Source: JAYUDN01 sp043739785 (GTDB taxonomy: Bacteria > Patescibacteriota > Gracilibacteria > BD1-5 > UBA2023). Taken from it: a DNA stretch of 64,000 nucleotides. This document shows, piece after piece, positions 42,316 through 52,494 of the stretch. Positions within the stretch are counted from its first letter, which is position 1. The number at the start of each line of letters is the position of its first letter. The translations under genes were made by a program, and so were the position numbers. Below the pieces are notes generated by a model. That model ran no database searches. It saw nothing but the letters and a program-made list of their open reading frames with translations, and was not told the DNA's origin. The DNA is taken from positions 7,150 through 71,149 of the forward strand of contig JAYUDN010000028.1 in the NCBI GenBank assembly GCA_043739785.1, written 5' to 3'.

Positions 42316-44142
42316 TTATTTTTTTATCTGAAGGATATGTTTCGTAGGATCGTAGTTAGCCGTATCAGTGAGGATAATCTTGGTACTAGCATCGAGGGTA
42401 TCGAGTATTTCTATAGTGTCTCCTCGGAGTTTTCCGAGTTGAACGCTCCTATACTCAATAGTATTGCCACTTCCCAGGAGCGCGAGCTCTCCTTCTTGCT
42501 CACTGATAATCTTGACCGCGGTGAGAGGAAGCGTGGTGATTTCTCCTTGGATATTTTCCGTGCTTTCTCTCGAAAGGGTAAAGGTAATAGTTGCCGCACT
42601 TCCTAGGAAGTTACTCGCTCCAGGGACGCTGATACGGGTCGTGTAGAGGAGGTTCGTATTGGCCGCCCGAGAGAGAGCGGTGATGGTACCCGTAAAGGTA
42701 TCATTTCCGATATTGACACTCAGAGTATCTCCCACACTGAGGTTGTTCGAAATCGAGGATTCGAGATCAAGGTTGACTTCCGGAGTATTCGAAACGATTT
42801 CTATCATCGGAGTTCCGATATTGGTTCGTTGACCCACTGAGGTGATCACTCTCGTAATCGTCCCATCAAATGGTGCTGAAATCGTAAGTTTCGAGTATTC
42901 TCGCTTCGCTTGCTCGAGAGAGAGTTCACTGGTGGTCCGGTTCGCACCGAGTTGCGCGAGCGTAATCCCTTTATTTTTAAGTGCAACTTCTCGAGCATTA
43001 CCCGCCTGTCGGAGTGAAAGCTCAGCGGCTTTGATCCGATCCTTGAGATCGATAATATTGGTATTGTAGAGAAGCCTCGCCTCGGTCGAGTTATTGATAA
43101 GCGTTTTCTCATCAGGAGTGAGCTCTCGAGTCAGGCTTTCGATTGCGACTTTGACCGCGAGTTCATTGATCTTATAGTTTTTGAGAAAGGTGAGCGTCTG
43201 GAGCTTCCACGCACTGAAGGCGGTATCGCTTCCTTGGATACTCGAGCGATATCCACTATAGATTCCGAGCCACGCATTATTCATATCTAGACTGAGGGAT
43301 CCGGATATGACATTATTTTGGAGCATATAGATCATATCATCGACGTGCTTTCTGATCAGTGCATAGGCTTTCTCGATCATCTCGATATCTGCTTGAGCTG
43401 ATTCAGGCGTGATAGGTTTGAGTTTTTTGGCCTTGAGGTTACCGAGCATCGCCATGGCGACTCCCCAAGAGTTATCACTTTCAACTTTGAGCGATCCCAC
43501 TCGTGCCCCGAGCTGCGCTTCGAAGTTGTTGTTGGTATTTTCGAAAACGGTCGAAAGGCCGAGAATCTGATCAGATTGATAGAGGATTTGATCTAGGTTC
43601 TTCGCAGCATCAGCGAGGTAGAGTTTATAGTTGGTATCGAGATTATCGAGAGTTTTTTGATCCGCATTGACCAGCGTATCGAGTGCCAGAGGATTTTTCG
43701 CGATGATAGTATCGTAGGTGCGCTTCGCTTGCTCGTAGGCAATATCGGTATCCTCGATGGCTTTGTCGAGCGCAAGGGATGATGCATCTACATTTTTATC
43801 CTGGATGACGAGGCTATTCTCTGCTTGAGCAAGGCGTATGTCATAGGAATTGATCGTATCCTTGAGAGAGATGAGGCTGGCTCATTTCTTTATCTTCTGT
43901 CATTCCTTTCCCTTTATGCTCGTGACTTCTCCAGCCGATTCGGCGACGAGGGTGAGTGAAGATCCGGCCGTGAGTCGAGCTGATTTTTCGACGGTATAGG
44001 ATTCTATTTTCTTTCAGACGGACTTAGTCTCGATGATAAAAGGAATCTTCGCCACCGGTACAACGGTATTGATGGTCGATGAGGAACAAGCAGTAAGACT
44101 AAGAAGGAGTAGACTGAGTGTAATAGCGTAAATAAGTTTCAT
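42316..44142 (-). CDS. RND membrane-fusion lipoprotein
   Basis: 608 residues. A signal peptide with lipobox LSLTACSSS (Cys ~19) anchors it. It has a long alpha-helical hairpin (residues ~80-390), longer than in AcrA, the lipoyl half motif APFDGTITRVITSVGQR and a beta-barrel part (LDLESSISNNLSVGDTLSV). The AcrA/HlyD family bridges inner-membrane pump and outer envelope. Since CPR bacteria are usually thought to lack a typical outer membrane, the long hairpin could span a thick or double envelope. It is the first gene of the pump pair. Confidence 0.9.
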
Positions 44143-44181
44143 AATAGACAGTTAGAGAAAATTGATTTTAGGGTCTGTAGT

Positions 44182-44409
44182 TTATCGCTCCATTTCTTCT
44201 TGCATATACTTCATCATAGCTGGAAGATTATCTGATTTGATGAGTCAGATAGCGATATCATGCTTCGTAATTACCATGAGAGAATCTCATTCTTTGATAC
44301 TGAGGAGTTCTCGTACATCCTTCGGTATGACGATCTGACCCTTGGCACCGACGGTGACGGTCGAGAACATTCGCATAGTAGGGTCGAGGCACTTTTCTTT
44401 TGTTGTCAT
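44182..44409 (-). CDS. AbrB/MazE-type DNA-binding protein
   Basis: 75 residues. TVTVGAKGQIVIPKDVRELLSIKEG is the swapped-hairpin beta fold of SpoVT/AbrB/MazE regulators; one UGA Gly follows. It lies 40 bases downstream-side of the lipoprotein start (upstream on the minus strand), so it may regulate the RND pump operon. No toxin gene is next to it, so an antitoxin role is less likely. Confidence 0.85.
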
Positions 44410-44545
44410 AAGTTGGAAAAGTTAGTTTTTTCATACTTATGATACAGATATTTTGAGAAATGCAACTACAAAAATGAGAATAATTCTTGAAATTGAACAA
44501 TAATGAGTATGATATATTCGCTACAAACATTCATTATTATATCCT

Positions 44546-45457
44546 ATGCTTACTTTCCTCAAACGATTCGGACTCCTTATTGCTACGAATATCGCTGTTA
44601 TGATACTGCTTTCCGTGATATTATTTTTCTTAGAAAAGTTCTATCCTGGTATCACGACTCGTTCTGGTGGAATTGTGGGAACGCTGATTATTGCCCTTGT
44701 CATAGGTTTCGGTGGCGCCTTTATTTCTCTCTTTATCTCTCGATGGAGCGCGAAGCGAGCGTACAATATCGAACTCATAGACAAGGATAAACTTCACACC
44801 TACGATCCCAAGATGCAGGTCGTCTATCAGACTGTTTCTCGGATAGCTCTGGAACGCGGGATTGATATGCCAGAAGTAGGAATCTATGAAAGTATTGACC
44901 CCAATGCGTTTGCGACTGGAGCCACGAAAAATAGTTCTCTTGTGGCAGTTTCATCGGGACTTCTCGATCATATGAGTACGACAGAGATTGAGGGGGTCGT
45001 CTGACATGAGATGGCCCATATCCTGAATGGTGATATGGTCACCATGACCCTCCTCCAGGGAGTGATGAATACCTTCGTCTTTTTTCTTGCTCGAGTGATT
45101 GGAAATTTTATCGATAGTGCTGTTCTCAAAAATGAAAATGCTCGAGGTGCTGGATATTACCTCACGGTCATCGTCCTAGAAATTGTCCTTTGACTTCTCG
45201 CAGGATTGGTAGTGAACGCCTTCTCTCGCCATCGAGAGTATCGAGCTGATGAGGGGTGAGCGGGGTTTGTCGGAAAGTCGAAAATGATTGCCGGACTTCG
45301 TAAACTCAAGACCCTCATCAATATTACCAATCAAGTTCCCCAGACCAAACAGGCAACTTTGCAGATTTCAGCGAAGGAATGAATGCTTCTTTTCGCTTCT
45401 CATCCTCCTCTTGAGGACCGTATCAAAGCCCTCGAGGAAAACTATCGATTACCGTAG
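44546..45457 (+). CDS. htpX: Membrane zinc protease HtpX
   Basis: 303 residues. Two N-terminal membrane helices (residues 8-28 and 46-66), then GVVGHEMAHILNGDM with the zinc motif HEMAH at 154-158 preceded by a UGA Gly at 45002, further helices, and the third zinc ligand Glu in SRHREYRADEGGAGFVG. HtpX degrades misfolded membrane proteins. Several UGA codons split it in standard code. It is divergent from the AbrB-like gene. Confidence 0.93.
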
Positions 45458-45508
45458 GCGGTGTGCGTTAAATTTAGCGATAATCTTTTCCCTTCGCTGA
45501 TTTGTACA

Positions 45509-45514
45509 TATAAT
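45509..45514 (+). promoter_or_regulatory. Possible -10 box
   Basis: A perfect TATAAT about 50 bases after htpX and just before the ORF at 45517. No good -35 was seen at the right distance. Confidence 0.35.
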
Positions 45515-45516
45515 AG

Positions 45517-46074
45517 AAACTCTACCGTCCCCTCCCCTACGAAATCACATACCCAGTCAACTCTATTTGTGACAAAACTTTTTACGATCTCACCCGTGAG
45601 CTACTAGACTATTTACGAGATCATAACTATGAACGACTTTCACATATTTGTGATGATGATTTTGGTATTATCGATATCAACCCAACCGGGTGATCAGAAA
45701 ATATCCGAGATCGGAAGGGATGGGAAGATTGGTTTCTGTGACTTTTTGAAAAACTCAAAACTATGGATGCCGAGACCTGGTCTGAGATTACGAGCTATGA
45801 GCCCCTGGCTGGAACAGATATAGGGTACTCGGTAGTCGAGTTAGATCAGATATTTATATTGGTATATCAGAAGCTGAAGATCCATGTATCAGCGACCATC
45901 ATCGGGAAACTCACAGATGGAGAGTGGCATGAGTCTCGCTATCATAGCTCACTTCTATCGATGGGACCTATGTATTTTTGAAAATCAAAAAATCCGAATC
46001 ATTTGATTCGGATTTTTTTTATAAATATACACTACACCTTATGCCCCTCAGACTTATGAAGAGCGATGAAGTAA
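45517..46074 (+). CDS. Uncharacterised ORF lacking a normal start codon
   Basis: The frame follows a TAG at 45514 and stays open for 185 codons with UGA as Gly. The encoded sequence (YEITYPVNSICDKTFYDLTR, GIIDINPTGGSENIRDR, DIGYSVVELDQIFILVYQKL) looks like real protein, but no ATG, GTG or TTG occurs before 45763. The UGA at 45979 stands directly before a strong terminator hairpin, and read as Gly the frame runs through the hairpin and 43 bases into the rhodopsin 3' end. It may be a decayed gene, or start at ATC/ATT. Family unknown. Confidence 0.4.
45987..46020. terminator. Bidirectional terminator next to the rhodopsin gene
   Basis: Perfect 10-bp stem AATCCGAATC/GATTCGGATT with loop ATTT, A run before and T8 after. 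It lies 12 bases beyond the rhodopsin stop on the minus strand and can serve both directions. Confidence 0.88.
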
Positions 46075-46778
46075 ATATATATACCAAAGACCGCTTTTGC
46101 GAGAAGATCCGCGATCGTGTATCAGACCTGTACTCCTACCATTGCACTCGTACCTTCTATATTGAGGAGTGGGAGGATATAGACGATCGGATAGAAACAC
46201 CAAGTAGCTAAGATAATCCAACGAGCCGTGATGATAAGGTTTTTTACACCGACAGGCTGGGACTTGATCGAGACACTAAGTCCGACGAAGAGCTGATACA
46301 CGAGATAGACAAATGGAATCATACTAAGAACCCACCAAAGAAGCTTCGTAGACATATCAGTAGAAGTTTCTCCAGGATATCCGAGGATAATCATAAGTGC
46401 CGCCATAAGTCCAAACCAAAATGCTTTTGAGTAGGTTTCTTTTTTCGAGAGGCTCATGACGAGTATGAGCTCGATTAGGAGAAGTGGTACCGTCAAGAGC
46501 CAGTCAACATATCGGTAAGCATGATTGAAAGCATGTCCTGTCGATGTGATGACTCCATTTATTACCGAATAGGATGCATCCCAGCTATTGAAAATACGGA
46601 AATAGTGATAGGTAGCGATCGCCGTCACGAGTCCAGATATCGTGAGCGCGGTACGGTATTCGGGAGCGACTTGAGATCGCTGGAGCCAGAGAAAAAAGGT
46701 TGCTGCTCCCATTCATGCTATAGCAAATGAAAAGGCGTTGTATACCATATCGAATTGACCAAGGCTAATAAGTTCCAT
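46032..46778 (-). CDS. Type-1 rhodopsin, proton pump of proteorhodopsin type
   Basis: 248 residues, seven membrane helices. Helix C is RYVDWLLTVPLLLIEL: Asp92 (counter-ion), Thr96 and Glu103 give the D-T-E motif of proton-pumping proteorhodopsins. Helix B has YHYFRIFNSW with His58 in the place of the proteorhodopsin His that pairs with the counter-ion. Helix G is GYTIADLLAKAVFG with Lys228 as retinal Schiff-base site; its first Gly is UGA. Leu100 at the spectral-tuning position suggests green absorption. Light-driven proton export would add to membrane potential. Carotenoid and retinal genes start 358 bases away, divergently. Pump function is inferred from motif. Confidence 0.96.
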
Positions 46779-46896
46779 AAGAAAATATTTATAAAATAAA
46801 GTAAGCCATATGTACTCTATGGAGATTCGATTTTTTTGCAAACAAATCTATACACACTCCGGGGAGTATATAAGAGATAATTACATATATAAATTA

Positions 46897-47040
46897 GGGT
46901 CTTCCACAGTTATCGGTTAGTTTTTCGGAGTAATTTTAGTATTTCTTTGTAGATATTTTTTCAGCTTATACGACAGTTATATTTAAATTCAGATTCTTTC
47001 AAATAGTAATAAAGGAATTACCGTCAACTGGGGAAGACCC
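46897..47040. mobile_element. MITE-like 144-bp element, copy 1
   Basis: Ends are inverted: GGGTCTTCCACAGTTATCGG at the left and CCGTCAACTGGGGAAGACCC at the right, about 15 bp matching in inverted sense. Interior AT-rich, no coding capacity. Flanked by TAAATTA (left) and TAAATTT (right), possibly a short target duplication. It is highly similar to copies at 51575 and 63905 in the same orientation and lies between the rhodopsin and crtI starts. The termini resemble those of ISL3-family elements (inference). Confidence 0.85.
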
Positions 47041-47135
47041 TAAATTTGATTTTCCTGAGAGAATTGATACTATTCTTCTCGATTTCTGATTTGCACTAAA
47101 GTATACCTTCCGAGTTTAAGAATTTATTTATCAAT

Positions 47136-48599
47136 ATGAAGACAGCACTTGTAATATGATCTGGCATAAGTGGACTCTCTATCGCTTGTTATCTTGCGAA
47201 GGCAGGCTATAAGGTGCAGCTATATGAGAAAAATAATCAACTCTGATGACGATCGGGCCTCTTCCAAGAAGCATGATATACCTTCGATATGTGACCTTCA
47301 TGGTATCTTATGCCTGAGGTATTTGAAAGTTTTTTTTCATATTTTTGAAAGAAAACATCCGACTACTATAAGAGCGAAAAGCTTGATCCAGCATATCGGA
47401 TATTTTTCTCTGATCAGGATTTTGTAGATATATCGACGAAACTCGAAGATAATATACAGCTTTTTGAGAGTCTAGAGCCATGAGCATGAGAAAGACTCAT
47501 AGAATATATATCTATCGCAAAAGAGGAGTATGAAGTAGCAATAGGATCTTTGATCCAGAAGAATTATGATTCATTCAGTGATTTATTTTCACTGAAGGGT
47601 CTCCGATTTATAGCAAAATTCAAAAATTTCATAAGTTATGAATCATATGTAAGAAAATATTTCTCATCACCGAAACTCCAGAAGATACTCCTCTATACTT
47701 CTGTATTTCTCGGCTGAAGTCCAAAAAATACACCAGCACTCTACTCACTCATCAACCACTGTGACTTCAATGACGGGGTATACTTCCCAAAAGGCTGAAT
47801 ATATTCTCTAGTTCAAGCATTCGTATCTCTCGCAGAGGAGCTCTGAGTAGAGATGTATACGAATAGAGAAGTGAAGAAAATAATGATAAAAGATGGGAGA
47901 GCTCTATGAATAGAGCTCGAATCATGAGAAATACTCTGAAGTATCGTGGTATCAAGTGGCGACTATCACTATGCAGACCAGGTACTCATAGATCCAAAAT
48001 ATAGACAGTATACACAGAAACAGTGGGATTCTATGACGCTTTCACCGAGTGGATTTATACTGTATCTCGGGATACATAAGAAAATCCCAGCATTAGAGCA
48101 CCATACATTATTCTTTGATCCTGACTGGGATAATCATTTTAATTCTATATATAAGGATAAAACTCTTTGTGAGACTCCCTCATACTATGTATCTTGCGTG
48201 AGTAAGACTGATCCCACAGTTGCTCCAACTTGATGTGAAGCGGTATTTATTTTTGTACCTACTGCTCCATGACTCAAGCTGAGTGAGTGAGAGAAAAACG
48301 AGTATGCAGATAAGATTATCTCTGGACTTTCTCGAGCCATCTGAGAAGATCTTGCATGATATATAGATATGCGGAGGATATACACAGGGGATGATTTTTC
48401 GAAGGATTATTTTGCCTTTTGAGGCAATGCTCTGGGTCTTGCCCATACTTTTAGGCAGACACTGACACTCAGACCCAAGAATAAACATCCGAAAGTTTCT
48501 TGACTCTATTTCACTGGACACTATACGACGCCTGGAACTGGTATGCCGATGGTTCTTATCTCATCGAAACTGGTAAAAGATAAAATTTTAGCAGACTAA
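47136..48599 (+). CDS. crtI: Phytoene desaturase CrtI
   Basis: 487 residues. N-terminal FAD motif VIGSGISGLSIACYLAKAG and LYEKNNQLGGRSGLF, middle FPKGGIYSLVQAF, C-terminal GLYFTGHYTTPGTGMPM, all typical of CrtI, which desaturates phytoene to lycopene. About 20 UGA glycines break the frame in standard code, so only small fragments are seen there. crtB starts 11 bases after the stop, so the two are one unit. The 5' side abuts MITE-like copy 1. Confidence 0.95.
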
Positions 48600-48609
48600 T
48601 ATATCTCCT

Positions 48610-49449
48610 ATGGGTGCCTTGCAACAATCTCTCTTCAAAAAATCTTCGAAAACCTTTTATTATAGTACTCTATTTTTCCCAAGGTATATGAGATCAGATA
48701 TACATGATCTCTACGCATTTGTAAGAACCGCTGATGACTATGTGGATACTCTTCCTCAGGATAGAGAAGCATTTTATCGATTTAGGAATAATGCACTCTC
48801 GGCACTCGATCATCCAGATACGCAATCTCATGATCCTATCATTGCTTGATTCGTCGATGTATATAAGAAGTATGATTTCAAGAGAGAGTGGGTAGTGTCT
48901 TTCCTCGGGGCGATGGAGTCAGATCTATCGGTCGTATCTATGACTGACGTAGAGGCGCTAGAGAAATATATGCATGGGAGTGCTGCAGTAGTATGATATA
49001 TGATGTGTGCTATATTTTCTATAGATGATCCCGATAGCCTCTATGCTGCAAAAATGCTCGCATACTCTATGCAGAGTATAAATTTCATACGCGATGTCGC
49101 TGAAGACAATGAACTCGGAAGAAAGTATCTCTATGATATCGGCGGCATACGCTATGGTTGACTGATTATCCAAGATGAACATTTATCTCCATTTATAGAT
49201 CTCCACTTACAAAACTATTATGCGTATCTCCGCAAAGCTCAGGCGTGACTCTATGATCTCCCTCTTGCCTTCAGGGTACCAGTCCTCACAGCAAGCGATA
49301 TGTACGCATGGACTGCCAGAGAGATAGAGAAGAATCCATCTGTTATCTTCAAAAGAAAAATAAAGCCTACAAAGGGACATATTATGATCCATGCAATACG
49401 GAACTTTATTGTAGAGTGAGTATGACTTGCTCGTTTGATGAAATCGTAG
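48610..49449 (+). CDS. crtB: Phytoene synthase CrtB
   Basis: 279 residues of the squalene/phytoene synthase family. First Asp-rich motif FVRTADDYVDTLP, second NFIRDVAEDNELGRKYL, both needed to bind diphosphate-Mg. It joins two GGPP to phytoene. It follows crtI by 11 bases and is convergent with the crtY-blh gene (gap of 103 bases). A GGPP synthase gene (crtE) was not seen in this window, so the substrate must come from elsewhere. Confidence 0.95.
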
Positions 49450-49552
49450 AGTGCAAAAAAATCATCTGACCTTTAGATTCACCCAAGATGGATTATTTAG
49501 TAGAATTTATAGCAGAGAGAACGAGATAAAAATCATTCTAGATTTTTATCCT

Positions 49553-51556
49553 ACTATACAACCTGTGCATCGTGATCACATGAGGAAGACTCAAGCAGGC
49601 TATAAAAATAAAAAATAATCCCCATTGTCAATAGGCATCACCATAATTCGCAAGAGGCCAAAAAAAATAAAATAATCCTCATAGAATCCAAGCACCTACA
49701 TGAAATGGAAGCGACTGTAACCAAATATCTTTACTCTCTCTACGAAGGTATAATTTTAGGTGTTCCCAGCCAGTGAAGCTATGTTGTCCGATAAAGTATA
49801 TGCCAAATGCGAATAATAGAGGAATTTGACTCGAGAGTATGAGAAAGATGATAGTAAGAAAAAGCGAGAACTGCTTCTTATATACCGCCCAGAGGAGCCA
49901 AGGGATCAAAAACCAAACTGGAATAGCAAATAGGAGTGGAAGACTGCCAATAGAAGTGAGAATGGTATTCGTCTCATCGAAGTGTGTCCCGAGGATATAT
50001 ATGAGCACAGAGATACCCCAAAGGAGTGAAGTCATACAGTCGAAATCCCAACTCTTTCCATCTGTTTCTCCAAAATGCCACATAGAATAGAGTAGGAATA
50101 CGATAAGTGCTATTTGTGGCATCCAGAGCCATAGTATTCCCATCATCAGAGCAAGGAGAAGATATCTCAAGATAAATATCGGTGCTTTTCTCTGATTCCA
50201 TAAACCCGCTCCGAGTAAATGATCGACCGCCCCATGTGGTATACCTACAGTGATCATCCCGAGAGCAAGTAATATAAATCCTATCTCAGTCTGGAAAGAG
50301 GTATACTGTCTAAGAAATATGAAAAGCAGAGTTATAAGTATCAGTATTCACGGTCGAAACCATGGAGAGCTCATAATTTTTCTAGAGAGAGCTCAGAGAA
50401 ATGGTTTCCAAGGTAATTGGTAAAAAATAGATATTTCTTCGCCTATATTTGTTTTCTCATCCAGGAATTTGAGTGTTTTCTGGATATCTATTTTTTGAAG
50501 CAGTGTTATAAAGATATACTTGCCATACTCTGGGGTATTTTTTAGTATATCTAAAAGGAGAGAATCATACCAAGTGAAACGACTTTGTAGAATCGATGCA
50601 TACTCTCTACTCGGTATATCTATAGTTTCACTTTTCTTGAGAGCTACTGCAATGTCGAAAGCCTGACGATACATACTCTTGAAGGCATACCCCGTACTTG
50701 CTTTGATATTATAGTTTCTTGCCCCGATATTTATGACACCTTGTATGCTTTCATTTTGGATCCTCCTATGAGTCATAGGGATACATCCTATTTCGATATC
50801 GATTCGCCTGAATGCTCCGTACGATTTCTGGATATATTTTTCTAAGATTATTTCTGCTTCTTGAGTCTCGATAGCGAGTTCACCAAAACGCGTCACTTCT
50901 ACTAAGGCTCTCGTAGAAGAAAAAGGGAGTACATACACAAACTGTGTACATCCTTGTTGTTCTATATCAAAATCCATAAATCGAAAAACCTCAGGATCTA
51001 TGATATCACCTTCGGTCTCGATCATCCAGCCTACGAAACTCTGAAGGATATGCGGTGTTCCAGTATTTAGTGCCTCGTATGAGGGAGTACGTGAATCAAA
51101 CACTCTATCTCCTCTCACTTTTTCGTCATTTACTTCTACAAAAATCCCCTCATCATCCCTAGAAATATGAGTTATAGGATGTATGAGTATATCCCATGTA
51201 TGCATCTCTATAAGTTCTTCGATCTTATTATAGAGATCACTACTATCGATATGATTGTATGAAAGGGGTGAGAGGTTTATTGGTTCTCGAGTACTGAGCT
51301 CGAGCCTATCCCATGATTTTGTGATGAGATCTTTCAGATGGAGAAAAATAGGCTCATCTTCATAGGACCAAAAACAAAAAGTTTTATCTTTTCTATTTTT
51401 TTTCTCTTTATCTATGAGCAGTACTTTTTTACTCGTCAGAAGTCCATTTCGAAAGAGTTCTAAGATCAAGAGTGAAGTAGAAGCCCCCATGCCACAAAAT
51501 ATATAATCATATTTTGGAATATTTTTTTCTCATATTTGCAGCTTATTTTTTCTCAT
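49553..51556 (-). CDS. crtY-blh: Lycopene cyclase CrtY fused to beta-carotene dioxygenase Blh
   Basis: 667 residues in a single frame. Residues 1-387 are CrtY: YDYIFCGMGASTSLLI (FAD site), DKTFCFWSYE, SFVGWMIETEG, FMDFDIEQQG and VLPFSSTRALVEVT, so lycopene would be cyclised to beta-carotene. Residues ~400-667 are the polytopic Brp/Blh protein: GIPHGAVDH (His441), WHFGETD (His494), FIGQHSFTGWEHLK (His592, His599) and LSLPHVITMHR, which cleaves beta-carotene to retinal. Only a UGA (50393) and codons GALSRKIMSSP link the halves; a start ATG for Blh alone exists at 50374. The HxxxH pair usual in Blh is here spaced by seven. It supplies retinal for the rhodopsin. Confidence 0.92.
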
Positions 51557-51574
51557 TATGCTTATAAAAAGCTA

Positions 51575-51718
51575 GGGACTTCCCCAGTTATTGGTTAGTT
51601 TTTCGGAGTAATTTAAGTATTTCTGTGTAGATATTTTTTCAGATTATACCACAATTATAACTAAATCTAGATTCTTTCAAATAGTAATAAAGGAATTACC
51701 GTCAACTGGGGAAGACCC
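51575..51718. mobile_element. MITE-like 144-bp element, copy 2
   Basis: Same length, orientation and ends as copy 1 (GGGACTTCCCCAGTTATTGG ... CCGTCAACTGGGGAAGACCC). The last ~50 bases are identical to copy 1. It lies 18 bases upstream of the crtY-blh start codon, so the promoter of that gene is in or just inside it. No clear target duplication. Confidence 0.85.
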
Positions 51719-51868
51719 ATTCTGAAATATAAATCAAGGGAAAATATATTTAATTTAGTATGTAAAAAGAGTTCACGATTCCATGAAAAACTTATAATAC
51801 GAGAAAATAATAAAATGTCTTGACATACTATGATTGAAAGATAATATCAACGATATTAAATTTAATTT

Positions 51869-52475
51869 ATGGGAGATTACGTACGTCCGATTGAGTTAGG
51901 ACATAATTCAATAGCAACCTGGGCTAATTTTTTTTGGATTTGACTGAGATAAGCGTATTTTATGATCTGTTATTGCTGAATCCGTTGAGTATCTACTACA
52001 ACAATGACATAGTTGAAAATCTCATATTACTATAGGAGAAGAATGAGTTGATAAAGCTGTTACTGTGGAAAACATTGCAATTGAATCAAGTTCTCTGAGT
52101 GAATTACTGATACTCAGGATCCATGCCTCACTAAATGTATTATACGAAAAATGAAATACTATAGTTTTTGATGATTTTTTTAGACAATTTGGTATCGAAT
52201 TAACACAGAATGAAAAATTGGATTTTTGGAAAACATTGTGTGAGGATAATGATTGATTTTTTCCTTATATTCAAGATAATGGAAGTCTCGAAACACGATT
52301 ACTACTATCGTGATTTGCATATCTGGCAAGGAAAGAATTTATGAAAAAATTTGGTTGGAGATCTGGGATAATACGATCTTGATATAGGATGCCCGAAGAT
52401 CCGATGACACCAATTATTTCAATGAGAAGAAATGATATCTCTATGACTTGAGCCAACTGAAAATTATTATTCTAG
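51869..52475 (+). pseudogene. Hypothetical protein gene with a frameshift at a T8 run
   Basis: ATG 51869 opens MGDYVRPIELGHNSIATWANFF and stops soon after a run of eight T at about 51928-51935. In the adjacent frame a continuous sequence follows to TAG at 52473: GFDGDKRILGSVIAESVEYL, VFDDFFRQFGIELT, TRLLLSGFAYLARKEF. One extra T would join the two into about 200 residues. It could be a sequencing or true mutation, or slippage on the homopolymer. Family not recognised. Confidence 0.5.
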
Positions 52476-52494
52476 CAGATCTTTCTAATAGCAT

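Noticed and set aside
49553..50374. Annotating Blh as a separate gene
   Set aside because: Only UGA, read as Gly everywhere else here, separates it from CrtY in the same frame; a separate start at 50374 stays possible and is noted in the fusion entry.
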